Positions 52,199 to 60,779 of a stretch of DNA of 64,000 nt are shown in pieces. This stretch comes from Nocardioides flavus (ex Wang et al. 2016) (GTDB lineage: Bacteria > Actinomycetota > Actinomycetes > Propionibacteriales > Nocardioidaceae), in contig NZ_BNAD01000003.1 of NCBI RefSeq assembly GCF_014653115.1, positions 1 through 64,000 of the forward strand. The letters are read 5' to 3'. The notes beneath the pieces are model-generated. The model had not been told where the DNA came from. It ran no database searches and saw only the letters and a program-made list of their open reading frames with translations. Within the stretch, counting starts at the first letter, position 1, and each line of letters begins with the position of its first letter. A program made the position numbers and the translations under genes.

Positions 52199-52843
52199 TC
52201 AGCGCCGCCGGCCGAAGATGCCGCCCACCACGACACCGAGGACGACGAGCCCGGCACCGACGGCGACACCGGTGAGGAAGTCCTGCCTCGAGGCCGCGGC
52301 CGGCGTGGGCGCCGGGGCGGTGAAGACCTGTCCGGCGCTCACCGGGCCACCGACGGGCGCCGCGGCAGGTGCTCCCGCGGCGGGCGCAGCCTCGACCGGG
52401 GCCGGTCCGCCGGCGATGGCCGCGTCGACGTTGCCGAAGAACTCCCCTGCCATCCGGCGCGAGACGCTCGTCAGCATCCGCTGGCCGACGCCGCCGATCA
52501 TGCCGCCGACGACGGCGTCCGCGTCGTACGCCACCCTGGTCGTCGAGCCCTCGGGCACGAACCGCACGTTGACCGTGGCGCCGATGGTGCCGGGCGCCCC
52601 GGCGCCGTCGAGCTTCATCACGAGCGACTCGTGCTCCACGAGGTCGGTGAGCACGCAGGAGCCGGCGTACGTCCCCTTGATCGAGGCGACGCCCGCGGTC
52701 ACCGTCATGGCGTAGGCGTTCTCGCCGGTGGCCTCGAGGCGCTCGCAGCCCGGGATGGTGCGGACCAGCACGGCCGGGTCGAGCAGCGCGTCCCACGCCT
52801 GCTCGACGGGCGCGGCCAGCGTGTTCTCTCCGGTGAACTTCAT
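52199..52843 (-). CDS. CoxG-like SRPBCC protein with C-terminal membrane anchor
   Basis: A predicted 214-residue protein. Residues 1-145 are a START/SRPBCC domain of the CoxG type (KFTGENTLAAPVEQAWDALL, IPGCERLEATGENAYAM, GGVGQRMLTSVSRRMAGEFF). A Pro/Ala-rich linker and a C-terminal helix (GVAVGAGLVVLGVVVGGIFG) followed by RRR anchor it at the membrane. CoxG recruits carbon monoxide dehydrogenase to the membrane; here it would bring the molybdenum hydroxylase encoded just upstream to the respiratory chain. It is 4 bp upstream of the amidase gene. Confidence 0.85.
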   Translation of the reverse strand: MKFTGENTLAAPVEQAWDALLDPAVLVRTIPGCERLEATGENAYAMTVTAGVASIKGTYAGSCVLTDLVEHESLVMKLDGAGAPGTIGATVNVRFVPEGSTTRVAYDADAVVGGMIGGVGQRMLTSVSRRMAGEFFGNVDAAIAGGPAPVEAAPAAGAPAAAPVGGPVSAGQVFTAPAPTPAAASRQDFLTGVAVGAGLVVLGVVVGGIFGRRR

Positions 52844-52863
52844 GGGGTGCTCCTGGTGGGAGG

Positions 52864-52927
52864 GGTAGTTCGGGACGTTCTGGTAGGCCGGAGGGGCTCT
52901 CGGCCTACCACTTCGTCCCTAACTACC
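52864..52927. promoter_or_regulatory. Three-tier hairpin inside the molybdenum-hydroxylase operon
   Basis: GGTAGTT (52864-52870) pairs with AACTACC (52921-52927), GGGACG (52872-52877) with CGTCCC (52914-52919), and GGTAGGCCG (52882-52890) with CGGCCTACC (52901-52909). The stem covers the stop codon of the large subunit and the intergenic space before coxG. It may be a processing or partial termination site. Confidence 0.65.
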
Positions 52928-55333
52928 GAGGGATGGGCTGGTGGGGTGGGGCTCGTCGGCGTGCGCGAGGCGCAGCTCGAAGAGCTCGGACGGCGAGATG
53001 GGCATCGCGGTGATCGGGAAGCCCTCGGCGTCCTCGATCGCCGCCGCGAACACCGCAGCGGACGGGATGACGCCGGCCTCGCCCGCGCCCTTGATGCCGA
53101 GCGGGTTCAGCGGCGACGGGGTCTCGAGGTGGTCGATGTCGATCGACGTCGGCACCTCGGTGACGTAGGGCATGAGGAAGTCCATGAACGAGGCGTTGAG
53201 CAGCTGCCCCGACTCGTCGTAGGCCATCCGCTCGTAGAGCGCGCCGCCGACGCCCTGCGCGACGCCGCCGTGGATCTGGCCCTCGACGATCATCGGGTTG
53301 ATCAGGTGGCCGCAGTCGTGGACCACGGCGTACTTGAGGATCGTGATCTCCGCGGTGTCGGGGTCGGTCTCGACGATCACGGCGTGCATGCCGTTGGCGA
53401 AGGTCGAGCGCGGCGGGGAGTAGAAGTCCTTGCCCTCGAGCCCCGGCTCGTCGTCCTCCGCGACCGGCGGCTTGCCGGGGTCGCCGACCGAGAACTGCGT
53501 GGCCGCCTTCGACGCCTCGTCGAAGGCGTAGCGCAGGGGGTTGGACAGCACCGCGACGGTGCCGAGGTCGATGCTCGCGTCGGTGCCCTTGACGCTCACC
53601 ACGCCGTCGGCGATCTCGAGGTCGTCCTCGGAGGCCTCCAGCGCCTCGGCGGCGATGCGCAGCGCCTTCTCCTTGGCGCGCAGCGCCGCGAGGTGGATCG
53701 CCGAACCGCTCATCACGGCGGCACGCGAGGCGAAGGTGCCCACGGCGTACGGCATCTTGCGGGTGTCGCCGGTGGTGATCTCGACGTCCTCGAACCGGAC
53801 CCCGAGGGTGTCGGCGACGATCTGCGCGAACGCGGTCTGGTGGCCCTGGCCCTGCGTGGTGAGGCCGGTGGCGACCTTGACCTTGCCGGACGTCTCGATG
53901 TGGACGTGCGCCCCCTCGTAGGGACCGACGCCCGTGCCCTCGACGTAGCAGGCCAGGCCGATGCCGACCTTGCGCCCCTGCGCGGCCATCTCGGCGCGGA
54001 ACTCCTCGAACTCGTCCCAGCCGACCAGCTCCTTGAGCTTGGCCAGTGACGCCGGGTAGTCACCCGAGTCGTAGGTCAGCTCGCGACCGTCCTGGAAGAC
54101 CAGCCCGTGCTCGTAGGGGAACTCGTCGGGCTGGATGAAGTTGGTCGAGCGGACCTCGGTGCGGTCCTTGCCGAGGTAGGCCGCGATCGCGTCCATCGTC
54201 CGCTCCATCACGAAGCAGCCCTGGGGACGACCGGCGCCGCGGTAAGGCGTGACGATGACGGTGTTGGTGTAGAGCGACTCGAAGGCGACGCGGTAGTTCT
54301 GCGGCTTGTAGGGCCCGAGCAGCTGCGTCGAGGTGATGATCGGGACGATCAGCCCGTAGGGCGTGTAGGCGCCGTGGTCGTGCCAGAACTCGACGTCGAG
54401 CCCCAGCACGCGGCCGTCGTCGTCGAAGCCGACCTCGACGTGGTGCTGCTGGGCGCGCTCGTGCGCCGAGGAGATGAAGTGCTCGCGGCGGTCCTCGGTG
54501 TACTTCACCGGCCGGCCGAGGGTCTTGGCCGCCAGCGGCACCAGCAGCTCCTCGGGCCACGGGTGCACGACCTTGACGCCGAAGCCGCCCCCGACGTCGG
54601 GGGTGATCACGTCGACCTTGGCGAGGTCGAGCTCGAGCTTGGCGGCCACGCACCCGCGGACGCCGGTGGAGGTCTGCGTCGAGGACCAGACCGTCAGCCG
54701 CGACGTGTCGGGGTCCCAGCGTGCGACCGTGCCGCGGCCCTCCATCGGCGTGCAGGCCGAGCGCTCGATGTCGAGGTCGAGGGTGAGCGTGTGCGGGGCG
54801 GCGGCGATGGCCGCGCGGGCGTCGCCGTTCTCCTGCTCCATGCGCGCGCCGACGTTGTCGGGCACGTCGTCGTGGACCGTACGCCTGGCCGCGCGCGCGG
54901 CGTCGATGCCGACGACGGGCTCGAGGTGCTCGTAGTCGACGCGGATCCGGGCGACGGCGTCCTCGGCGACGTAGCGGTCGACGGCGACGACGAAGGCGAT
55001 CGCCTCGCCGACGTAGTTGACCTCGTCCCTGGCCAGGGCGTACTGGGTGCGGCCGTGCGTGAGCGTCGGGTGCGGGATCAGGAGCGGGAGCGGCTCGGCC
55101 ATCGGGCCGGTGAGGTCGTCCCAGGTCCACACCGCGACGACACCGTCGAGGTCGAGCACGTCGGAGACGTCGATGTCGACGATGCGCGCGTGGGCGTGCG
55201 GCGAGCGCAGCACCGCGGCGTGGAGCAGCCGCGGGTCGTCGGTGAGCAGGTCGTCGACGTAGCGGCCCTGCCCGCGCAGGAAGCGCTGGTCCTCGACGCG
55301 CGGGACCTTGGCGCCGAAGAGCTTGGTGGTCAT
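52919..55333 (-). CDS. Molybdenum hydroxylase large subunit (xanthine dehydrogenase/CoxL family)
   Basis: A predicted 804-residue MoCo-binding subunit. KVPRVEDQRFLRGQGRYVDD, GGGFGVKVVHPWPEELLVPL, TPYRGAGRPQGCFVMERTMD and KGAGEAGVIPSAAV (with the catalytic Glu) follow the family order. The active-site loop PYRGAGR is not the AYRCSFR of true form I CO dehydrogenase, so CO oxidation is unlikely. With the FeS and FAD subunits it makes an aerobic-type hydroxylase; uracil or barbiturate-precursor oxidation is suggested by the linked permease. The ATG at 55333 overlaps the FeS subunit gene. Confidence 0.9.
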   Translation of the reverse strand: MTTKLFGAKVPRVEDQRFLRGQGRYVDDLLTDDPRLLHAAVLRSPHAHARIVDIDVSDVLDLDGVVAVWTWDDLTGPMAEPLPLLIPHPTLTHGRTQYALARDEVNYVGEAIAFVVAVDRYVAEDAVARIRVDYEHLEPVVGIDAARAARRTVHDDVPDNVGARMEQENGDARAAIAAAPHTLTLDLDIERSACTPMEGRGTVARWDPDTSRLTVWSSTQTSTGVRGCVAAKLELDLAKVDVITPDVGGGFGVKVVHPWPEELLVPLAAKTLGRPVKYTEDRREHFISSAHERAQQHHVEVGFDDDGRVLGLDVEFWHDHGAYTPYGLIVPIITSTQLLGPYKPQNYRVAFESLYTNTVIVTPYRGAGRPQGCFVMERTMDAIAAYLGKDRTEVRSTNFIQPDEFPYEHGLVFQDGRELTYDSGDYPASLAKLKELVGWDEFEEFRAEMAAQGRKVGIGLACYVEGTGVGPYEGAHVHIETSGKVKVATGLTTQGQGHQTAFAQIVADTLGVRFEDVEITTGDTRKMPYAVGTFASRAAVMSGSAIHLAALRAKEKALRIAAEALEASEDDLEIADGVVSVKGTDASIDLGTVAVLSNPLRYAFDEASKAATQFSVGDPGKPPVAEDDEPGLEGKDFYSPPRSTFANGMHAVIVETDPDTAEITILKYAVVHDCGHLINPMIVEGQIHGGVAQGVGGALYERMAYDESGQLLNASFMDFLMPYVTEVPTSIDIDHLETPSPLNPLGIKGAGEAGVIPSAAVFAAAIEDAEGFPITAMPISPSELFELRLAHADEPHPTSPSLGS

Positions 55334-55842
55334 GACCGCTCCTGCCCGGCCTCGGCCTGGATCTCTGCCGCCCGCAGCACCGACTTGACGATGTTCTGGT
55401 AGCCGGTGCAGCGGCACAGGTTGCCCGCCACCATCTCGCGCGCCTCGTCCTCGGTGGGGTCGGGGTTCTCCTCGAGCCCGGCGGTGATGGCGGTGAGGAA
55501 GCCCGGCGTGCAGAATCCGCACTGCAGGCCGTGGCAGTCGCTGAACGCCTGCTGGACCGGGCTCAGCGACCCGTCGGCCTCGGTCAGCCCCTCGACGGTG
55601 GTGATCTCGGAGTCGACGGCCGACACCGCGAGCATCAGGCACGACCGCACGGGCCTGCCGTCGACGAGCACGGTGCACGCACCGCACACGCCGTGCTCGC
55701 AGCCGACGTGGGTGCCGGTGAGCCCGCAGTCGTGGCGCAGCGCGTCGGACAGCAGCCGACGGGCCGGGACGTGCACCTCGTGGACGGACCCGTTGACGTG
55801 GAGCCGTACGTCGTGGAGCTCCTCGGGGGTGGGGGCGCTCAT
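55330..55842 (-). CDS. [2Fe-2S] subunit of the molybdenum hydroxylase (CoxS-like)
   Basis: A predicted 170-residue protein. The plant-type [2Fe-2S] site is GCEHGVCGACTVLVDGRPVR with a further Cys in RSCLML, and the second cluster is LQCGFCTPGFL and LCRCTGYQNIV. It passes electrons from MoCo to FAD. Overlaps of 4 bp with both neighbours (ATGA) show tight translational coupling of the three subunits. Confidence 0.93.
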   Translation of the reverse strand: MSAPTPEELHDVRLHVNGSVHEVHVPARRLLSDALRHDCGLTGTHVGCEHGVCGACTVLVDGRPVRSCLMLAVSAVDSEITTVEGLTEADGSLSPVQQAFSDCHGLQCGFCTPGFLTAITAGLEENPDPTEDEAREMVAGNLCRCTGYQNIVKSVLRAAEIQAEAGQERS

Positions 55843-56681
55843 GACTTCTTCCTGTCGCGGGCGTGGTGGACGGCGTCCGCCAGGACGCGCGGCGTCAGCA
55901 CCTTCACGAGGTGGGCGCGGTAGGCGGCGGTGGCGTGGATGTCGTCGGCGGGCTCGAGCTCGGCGAGCGCCGCGGAGGCGGGGTCGTCGAGGGAGTCGGT
56001 GACGTCGACGACGACGGGCACGTCACTCACCGACACGAAGCCGACGCGGGCACGGGTGACCTCTCCCCCGTCGGTCTCGACGTGCGCGGCGACCCCGACC
56101 AGCGCGTAGTCGCCGTGACGGCGGGCGATCTCCTGGAACGCCACGCCCGCGCCGGGCGCGAGGGCCGGGAAGCACGCCTCGACCGCGATCTCGTCCTGGG
56201 CCAGGGTCGACTCGAGCGGACCAGCGAACAGCTCGGCGGCGGGGATCGTACGGCGCCCGCGCACCGACGCGACGTCGACCGACCCCTCCAGCAGCCGCAG
56301 CACCATCGGCATCTCGGCCGCGGCGTCGGCGTGGACGAGCGAGCCGACTGTGGTGCCGCGGTTGCGGATCGTGGCGTGCGCGACGTGGCTCAACGCCATC
56401 GCGAGGAGCGGCTGGCGCTCGGCGGCCTCGCGGGAGGCGAGCACCTCGGCGTGGCGGGCGAGGGCGCCGATCCGGACGCCGTCGTCCGAGACGGCCACGT
56501 GGGAGAGGTCGGGCAGGGCGTTGATGTCGACGAGCGTCGACGGAGCGGCCAGTCGCATCGACAGCAGCGGGACGAGCGACTGGCCGCCGGCCAGCACCTT
56601 CGCCCCCTGCTGCCCCGCGAGCGCCGCGAGGGCTTCCTCGAGGGTGGCCGGGCGCAGGTAGGCGAAGGGTGCGGGCTTCAT
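55839..56681 (-). CDS. FAD subunit of the molybdenum hydroxylase (CoxM-like)
   Basis: A predicted 280-residue flavoprotein. KVLAGGQSLVPLLSMRLAAP binds the FAD pyrophosphate, and ATIRNRGTTVGSLVHADAAAE is the second FAD motif. The C-terminal CO_deh_flav_C part follows. The gene order FAD - FeS - Mo is preceded by the permease gene, whose stop overlaps this start (ATGA). The start is the ATG at 56681. Confidence 0.92.
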   Translation of the reverse strand: MKPAPFAYLRPATLEEALAALAGQQGAKVLAGGQSLVPLLSMRLAAPSTLVDINALPDLSHVAVSDDGVRIGALARHAEVLASREAAERQPLLAMALSHVAHATIRNRGTTVGSLVHADAAAEMPMVLRLLEGSVDVASVRGRRTIPAAELFAGPLESTLAQDEIAVEACFPALAPGAGVAFQEIARRHGDYALVGVAAHVETDGGEVTRARVGFVSVSDVPVVVDVTDSLDDPASAALAELEPADDIHATAAYRAHLVKVLTPRVLADAVHHARDRKKS

Positions 56682-58102
56682 CGGTTGTGCGTGCCTCCGG
56701 AGGCTGCGTCGTCGACGCCGCCGTCGTAGTCGGGGTGGCTGAGGTTGCGGGTGACCGTGCCGGCGCCGTCGCCGCCACGCCCCTTGACCATGTGGAAGAA
56801 GACGATGACCAGGATCGTGCCGAGGGCGATGCCGCCGAGCTCGAAGTCGTCGCCGAAGGTGAGGGTCACTCCGCCGATGCCGGCGATGATGCCGGCGGCG
56901 AGGCCGACCATGTTGACGGGGTTGCCGAAGTCGATGTTGTTCTCGACCCAGATCTTCGCGCCCACCAGTCCGATCATTCCGTAGAGGACAACCGTGATGC
57001 CGCCCAGGACGCCGCCGGGGGTGGCGTTGACGACCGCACCGAACTTCGGGCACAGGCCGAGCAGGATCGCCACGAGCGCGGCGACGTAGTAGGCGGCCGA
57101 GGAGTAGACACGGGTGGCGCCCATGACGCCGATGTTCTCGGCGTACGTCGTGGTCGGCGAGCCGCCGAACGCACTGGCGAAGGCGGTCGCGATGCCGTCG
57201 GCACCGATGGCACGGCCCATGTAGGGGTCGAGGTCCTCACCGGTCATCTCGGCGACGGCCTTGACGTGGCCGGTGTTCTCCGCGACGAGCGCGATGACGC
57301 CGGGCAGGACGAGCAGGATCGCGGTCAGCGAGAACGACGGGCCGTGCACGACGGAGACGCCGTCGGCGAGGGTGCCGCTCGGCAGGCCGATCCAGTCAGC
57401 CGCCTGGACGCCGGCCCACGAGACGCGGTCGTGCTCGGTGGCCTCCGTGGCACCGCCGAGGACGGAGGTGATGGGGCCGAAGACGACGTCGAGGATCCAC
57501 GACAGGAGGTAGCCGAAGACGAGCGCGAGGAAGACCGCGATCCGCGACCAGAAGCCGGGCAGCGCTACGGCGGCGAAGACCATGAACGCCGCCGTGGCCA
57601 GCGCGACCCACTGGTCCTGGGGCCAGTAGATGCCGGCCACGACCGGCGCGAGGTTGAAGCCGATGAGCATGACGACCGCACCCGTCACCGCCGGCGGCAG
57701 GATGCGGTGGATCAGCTCGGCGCCGGCGAAGTGGATGAGCACGCCGACCGCGGCGAGCACGAGACCGCCGACGAGGATCGCGCCGGTGACGTACGACGAG
57801 TCGTTGCCCTCGTCGAGCGCGCGGATCGCCGCGACGGACGCCACGAACGAGGCGCTCGTGCCGAGGTAGCTCGGCACGCGGTTCTGGACGATCAGCAGGA
57901 ACAGGATCGTGCAGAAGCCCGAGAACATGATGGCGAGGTTGGCGTCCAGCCCCATCACCAGGGGGAACACGAAGGTGGCGCCGAACATGGCGACCACGTG
58001 CTGGGCGCCGAGCCCGATCGTCTTGCCCCACGGCAGCCGCTGCATCGGCAGCACCGCCTGACCGGGTGCGGGATCGACCACGTCCCACTTGAACATCGAC
58101 AT
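56678..58102 (-). CDS. NCS2-family uracil/pyrimidine permease
   Basis: A predicted 474-residue transporter with about 14 helices of the NCS2 (UraA/PbuX) family. AENTGHVKAVAEMTGEDLDP, SAFGGSPTTTYAENIGVMGA and TRVYSSAAYYVAALVAILLG include the GENIGVM-like motif typical of uracil transporters UraA and RutG; xanthine carriers have a different motif (QNVGLV). Proton symport of uracil or a related pyrimidine is therefore likely. The ATG at 58102 is preceded by TCTGGAGG. It opens the operon permease-FAD-FeS-Mo-CoxG-amidase. An operator-like motif (site A) lies 77 bp upstream. Confidence 0.92.
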   Translation of the reverse strand: MSMFKWDVVDPAPGQAVLPMQRLPWGKTIGLGAQHVVAMFGATFVFPLVMGLDANLAIMFSGFCTILFLLIVQNRVPSYLGTSASFVASVAAIRALDEGNDSSYVTGAILVGGLVLAAVGVLIHFAGAELIHRILPPAVTGAVVMLIGFNLAPVVAGIYWPQDQWVALATAAFMVFAAVALPGFWSRIAVFLALVFGYLLSWILDVVFGPITSVLGGATEATEHDRVSWAGVQAADWIGLPSGTLADGVSVVHGPSFSLTAILLVLPGVIALVAENTGHVKAVAEMTGEDLDPYMGRAIGADGIATAFASAFGGSPTTTYAENIGVMGATRVYSSAAYYVAALVAILLGLCPKFGAVVNATPGGVLGGITVVLYGMIGLVGAKIWVENNIDFGNPVNMVGLAAGIIAGIGGVTLTFGDDFELGGIALGTILVIVFFHMVKGRGGDGAGTVTRNLSHPDYDGGVDDAASGGTHNR

Positions 58103-58178
58103 GTGCAGGCCTCCAGATTTCGCAAGGGGTGTGTACCCGAGAAGCCACAAACTAGTGCGCCACATCACACACCCTCAC

Positions 58179-58192
58179 TGGCGAGATCTGCC
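58179..58192. promoter_or_regulatory. Operator-like motif upstream of the permease operon (site A)
   Basis: TGGCGAGATCTGCC is a perfect match to the consensus TGGCSNNATCTGCC and contains the palindrome AGATCT. It is 77 bp upstream of the permease start, in the divergent spacer with the GNAT gene. The decamer GACAAGTTCT nearby (58213-58222) recurs at 62064-62073. Confidence 0.5.
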
Positions 58193-58279
58193 GAAGGAAC
58201 GCCGGGAGCGATGACAAGTTCTTCAGCGGGTTCCCGGGTCGCCTGTCAGACATCGCCGAACGTTCCTACGCTCGCGGCC

Positions 58280-58753
58280 ATGACTCCACCCGCACCGGGA
58301 CCGGCCGTCGAGGTCCGACGGGCGACGTCTGCCGATGCCCGGGACATGGCAGACATCGCCGAAGCGGCGTACGCCCCCTACCTCGACCGGATGGGCGGTC
58401 TGCGCCCCGGGCCGATGGACGCCGACCACGCCGCCGCGGTGCTGGAGGACGAGGCGTGGGTCGCCGAGCTGGACGGCGACGTCGTCGGCTACGTGGTGCT
58501 CGTCGACGAGGCGGACACGATGCTGCTCGACAACGTGGCGGTCGTCCCCTCCTGCCAGGGCCGCGGCGTCGGCCGGGTGCTGCTGTTGCTCGCCGAGGAG
58601 CGCGCCCGCGCGACCGACTGCTCGCGGATCCGGCTGTTCACCCACGAGACGATGGTCGAGAACCAGGCGCTGTACCAGCGCAACGGGTACGTCGAGACCG
58701 CACGCGGCGGGGAGCCGGGGCTCGTGCGGGTGTTCTACGAGAAGCGGCTCTGA
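58280..58753 (+). CDS. GNAT family N-acetyltransferase
   Basis: A predicted 157-residue single GNAT domain. LLDNVAVVPSCQGRGVGRVL is the acetyl-CoA loop (RGVGR), and LYQRNGYVETARG is the C-terminal strand motif. Start is the ATG at 58280. It is divergent from the permease gene, with site A in between; the operator might influence both. The substrate is unknown. Confidence 0.88.
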   Translation: MTPPAPGPAVEVRRATSADARDMADIAEAAYAPYLDRMGGLRPGPMDADHAAAVLEDEAWVAELDGDVVGYVVLVDEADTMLLDNVAVVPSCQGRGVGRVLLLLAEERARATDCSRIRLFTHETMVENQALYQRNGYVETARGGEPGLVRVFYEKRL

Positions 58754-58765
58754 CGCGGCCGTCGG

Positions 58766-58901
58766 GGTGGCGGCACATCGCACGTCCGGACCGACGTTGC
58801 ACGCAATCCGCCGCCACCATCATGGGCAGGCCCGCGTACGGCGCCGGAGGTGGCGGCACATCGCACCCCGGAGGAACCCGAGCACGCAATCTGCCGCCAC
58901 C
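58766..58901. repeat. Two 53-bp palindromic repeats between convergent genes
   Basis: Both units (58766-58818 and 58849-58901) have the same design: GGTGGCGGCACATCGCAC at the left, GCACGCAATC (or T) then GCCGCCACC at the right, with a variable centre. Each folds into a GGTGGCGG/CCGCCACC hairpin. They fill the gap between GNAT and GDPD genes that point at each other and look like REP-type elements. Confidence 0.75.
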
Positions 58902-58935
58902 CCCGATGACGGGGCGCGTACGCCCGAGCGGGCTG

Positions 58936-59802
58936 TCAGCCCCGGCGCAGGATGTCGCGCAGAAGCTGGGGGTAGTTGGTGATGATGCCGTCGACCTCCC
59001 ACCGGATGGCCCGGCGCATGTCCTGCCCGGCGTTGACGGTCCACACGTGGGCCTCCAGGCCGGCGGAGTGGACCTGGTCGACCGTGCTTTCGTCGATGGC
59101 GCCGAGGGCCGGGTTCACCTGCTCCGCCCAGGTCGCGGCGGCGGCGATGTCAGCGGGGGTCGGCCTGCTTCCGTAGAGCAGGCCGACGGTGACGTCGGGC
59201 GCGCGGTCCTTGTAGGTCCGCAGCCACGGGTGGTTGAAGGACTGCACGACGACCTCGTCGCGCTGCAGCGCGCGGTTGAACGCCGGGAGCGAGCGCAGCT
59301 CCTTGTCCAGGTCGACCTCGATGCTCGGGTAGAGCTCGGGCGCCTTGGGCTCGAGCAGCATGCCCGCCCGGTCGCCGACGGCGTTGACCCACTCGGCGAG
59401 CGTGGGCACCCGCTCCCCAGCGAACTCCGGGGCGAACCACGAGCCGGCGTCGAGCTGCTTGATCTCGGCGAGCGTGAAGTCACGTACGTTCCACGGCGCG
59501 CGGTCCGGGAAGACCTGCTCGACGTCGGTCGTCCGGGCGAGCGTGACGTCGTGCATGATCACCAGCTCGCCATCGCGGGTGCGCTGGATGTCGTTCTCGA
59601 CGACGTCCGACTTGTGGGCCAGGGCGAGACGGACGGCCGCGAGGGTGTTCTCCGGGGCCGCGCCGGAGGAGCCGCGGTGGGCGGTCACGTCGATCGCCGG
59701 CGCCGGAGCGGCTGCGGCGCCCGGCGTGGAGACGGCGGACACCGAGCCGAGCAGGGCGAGTGCGAGGGCCGGTGCTGCGAGGAGTCGTGTCGTACGACGC
59801 AT
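58936..59802 (-). CDS. Secreted glycerophosphodiester phosphodiesterase
   Basis: A predicted 288-residue protein with a cleavable signal peptide (RRTTRLLAAPALALALLGSV, cut near AAAAPAPA). The GDPD TIM barrel shows VTAHRGSSGAAPENTLAAVR, VVENDIQRTRDGELVIMHD and LLEPKAPELYPSIEVDL, all expected for the metal site. It hydrolyses glycerophosphodiesters to glycerol-3-phosphate and alcohol outside the cell. The ATG at 59802 is the start. Confidence 0.9.
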   Translation of the reverse strand: MRRTTRLLAAPALALALLGSVSAVSTPGAAAAPAPAIDVTAHRGSSGAAPENTLAAVRLALAHKSDVVENDIQRTRDGELVIMHDVTLARTTDVEQVFPDRAPWNVRDFTLAEIKQLDAGSWFAPEFAGERVPTLAEWVNAVGDRAGMLLEPKAPELYPSIEVDLDKELRSLPAFNRALQRDEVVVQSFNHPWLRTYKDRAPDVTVGLLYGSRPTPADIAAAATWAEQVNPALGAIDESTVDQVHSAGLEAHVWTVNAGQDMRRAIRWEVDGIITNYPQLLRDILRRG

Positions 59803-59972
59803 GTGAGGTTCTCCCGAGGGTGACGGGGCCGCGCCGGGTCGGCGGGCCGCTCCCCGCCACCGTGCGCAGCGGATGCCAACGCACGGTGACGGGAGGCGCA
59901 ACCGGCCGTGTCGGTGACGTGCCAACACGTCGCGCGGGGCCACGGCCGTTCGGCGGCACTAGGGTTCGACGG

Positions 59973-60734
59973 GTGTCGGACAACACCGCTGGACCACGAT
60001 GGGACGGCGCCCGCAACCTCGGCGACCTCGGTGGGCTCCCCCTGACGTCGGGCGGGACGACCAGGACCGGCCGGGTCTACCGCTCAGCCGCTCCGGAATG
60101 GGTCACCGATCGAGGGTGGGCCGACGCGAAGGCGGACGGGCTCACTGCCGTCATCGATCTCCGCAACGAGATGGAGCGTGGTCGCACCGACGTCCACCCG
60201 ACCGTGGCCGCAGGCGTCATGGACGGCATCGACGTGATCCACGCACCGACCGAGGACCCGGAGGACGAGCAGTTCCTCGACGAGTGCGGTCCGTGGCTGG
60301 ACCACCCGCGGTCGTGGGCTGCCAACCTGAGGATCTACCCGGACAAGGTCGCACGCGTCTTCACCGCTCTCGCCGGGACCGGGGGTCCGGTGCTCATCCA
60401 CTGCGCAGGGGGCCGGGACCGCACCGGGATGATCGGCTCGGCGCTGCTCGCGCTGGCCGGGGCGACGCACGACGCGATCGTCGCCAACTACGAGTCCGGC
60501 TTCCGGGGCGCCGCCCAGCACCGCGGCCACGGGTTGGCGTTCGACACCGCGTCCGGAACCTGGGTCACGTCGGCCGACGAGCCCTGGGACGAGGACGAGC
60601 TCGACGCGGCGCTGGCCGATCGACGTCCGGCACTCACCGCGTGGCTGGCGTCGTTCGACGCCGAGGCGTACCTGCGGCGAGCGGGAGTCGCCCCGGACTC
60701 GCTGCAACGACTGAAGGCCCTCCTTGAGGCCTGA
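59973..60734 (+). CDS. Tyrosine-protein phosphatase (Rv0153c/PtpB-like)
   Basis: A predicted 253-residue dual-specificity-type phosphatase. The P-loop is HCAGGRDRTGM (CxxxxxR), preceded by ARNLGDLGGLPLTSGGTTRT (the N-terminal pattern of Y_phosphatase3 / PtpB proteins) and VYRSAAPEWVTD. The start is the GTG at 59973. It may dephosphorylate phosphotyrosine or phosphoinositides; the substrate is unknown. It stands alone, convergent with the PucR gene. Confidence 0.88.
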   Translation: MSDNTAGPRWDGARNLGDLGGLPLTSGGTTRTGRVYRSAAPEWVTDRGWADAKADGLTAVIDLRNEMERGRTDVHPTVAAGVMDGIDVIHAPTEDPEDEQFLDECGPWLDHPRSWAANLRIYPDKVARVFTALAGTGGPVLIHCAGGRDRTGMIGSALLALAGATHDAIVANYESGFRGAAQHRGHGLAFDTASGTWVTSADEPWDEDELDAALADRRPALTAWLASFDAEAYLRRAGVAPDSLQRLKALLEA

Positions 60735-60779
60735 ACCCGGCAGGGCCTCGCGCGCGGACGTCGCCGCCCGCCGGGAGGC

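Noticed and set aside
52919..56681. Carbon monoxide dehydrogenase (coxMSL)
   Set aside because: Gene layout and CoxG fit, but the active-site loop is PYRGAGR instead of AYRCSFR and the operon begins with a uracil-type permease, so CO oxidation is not supported.
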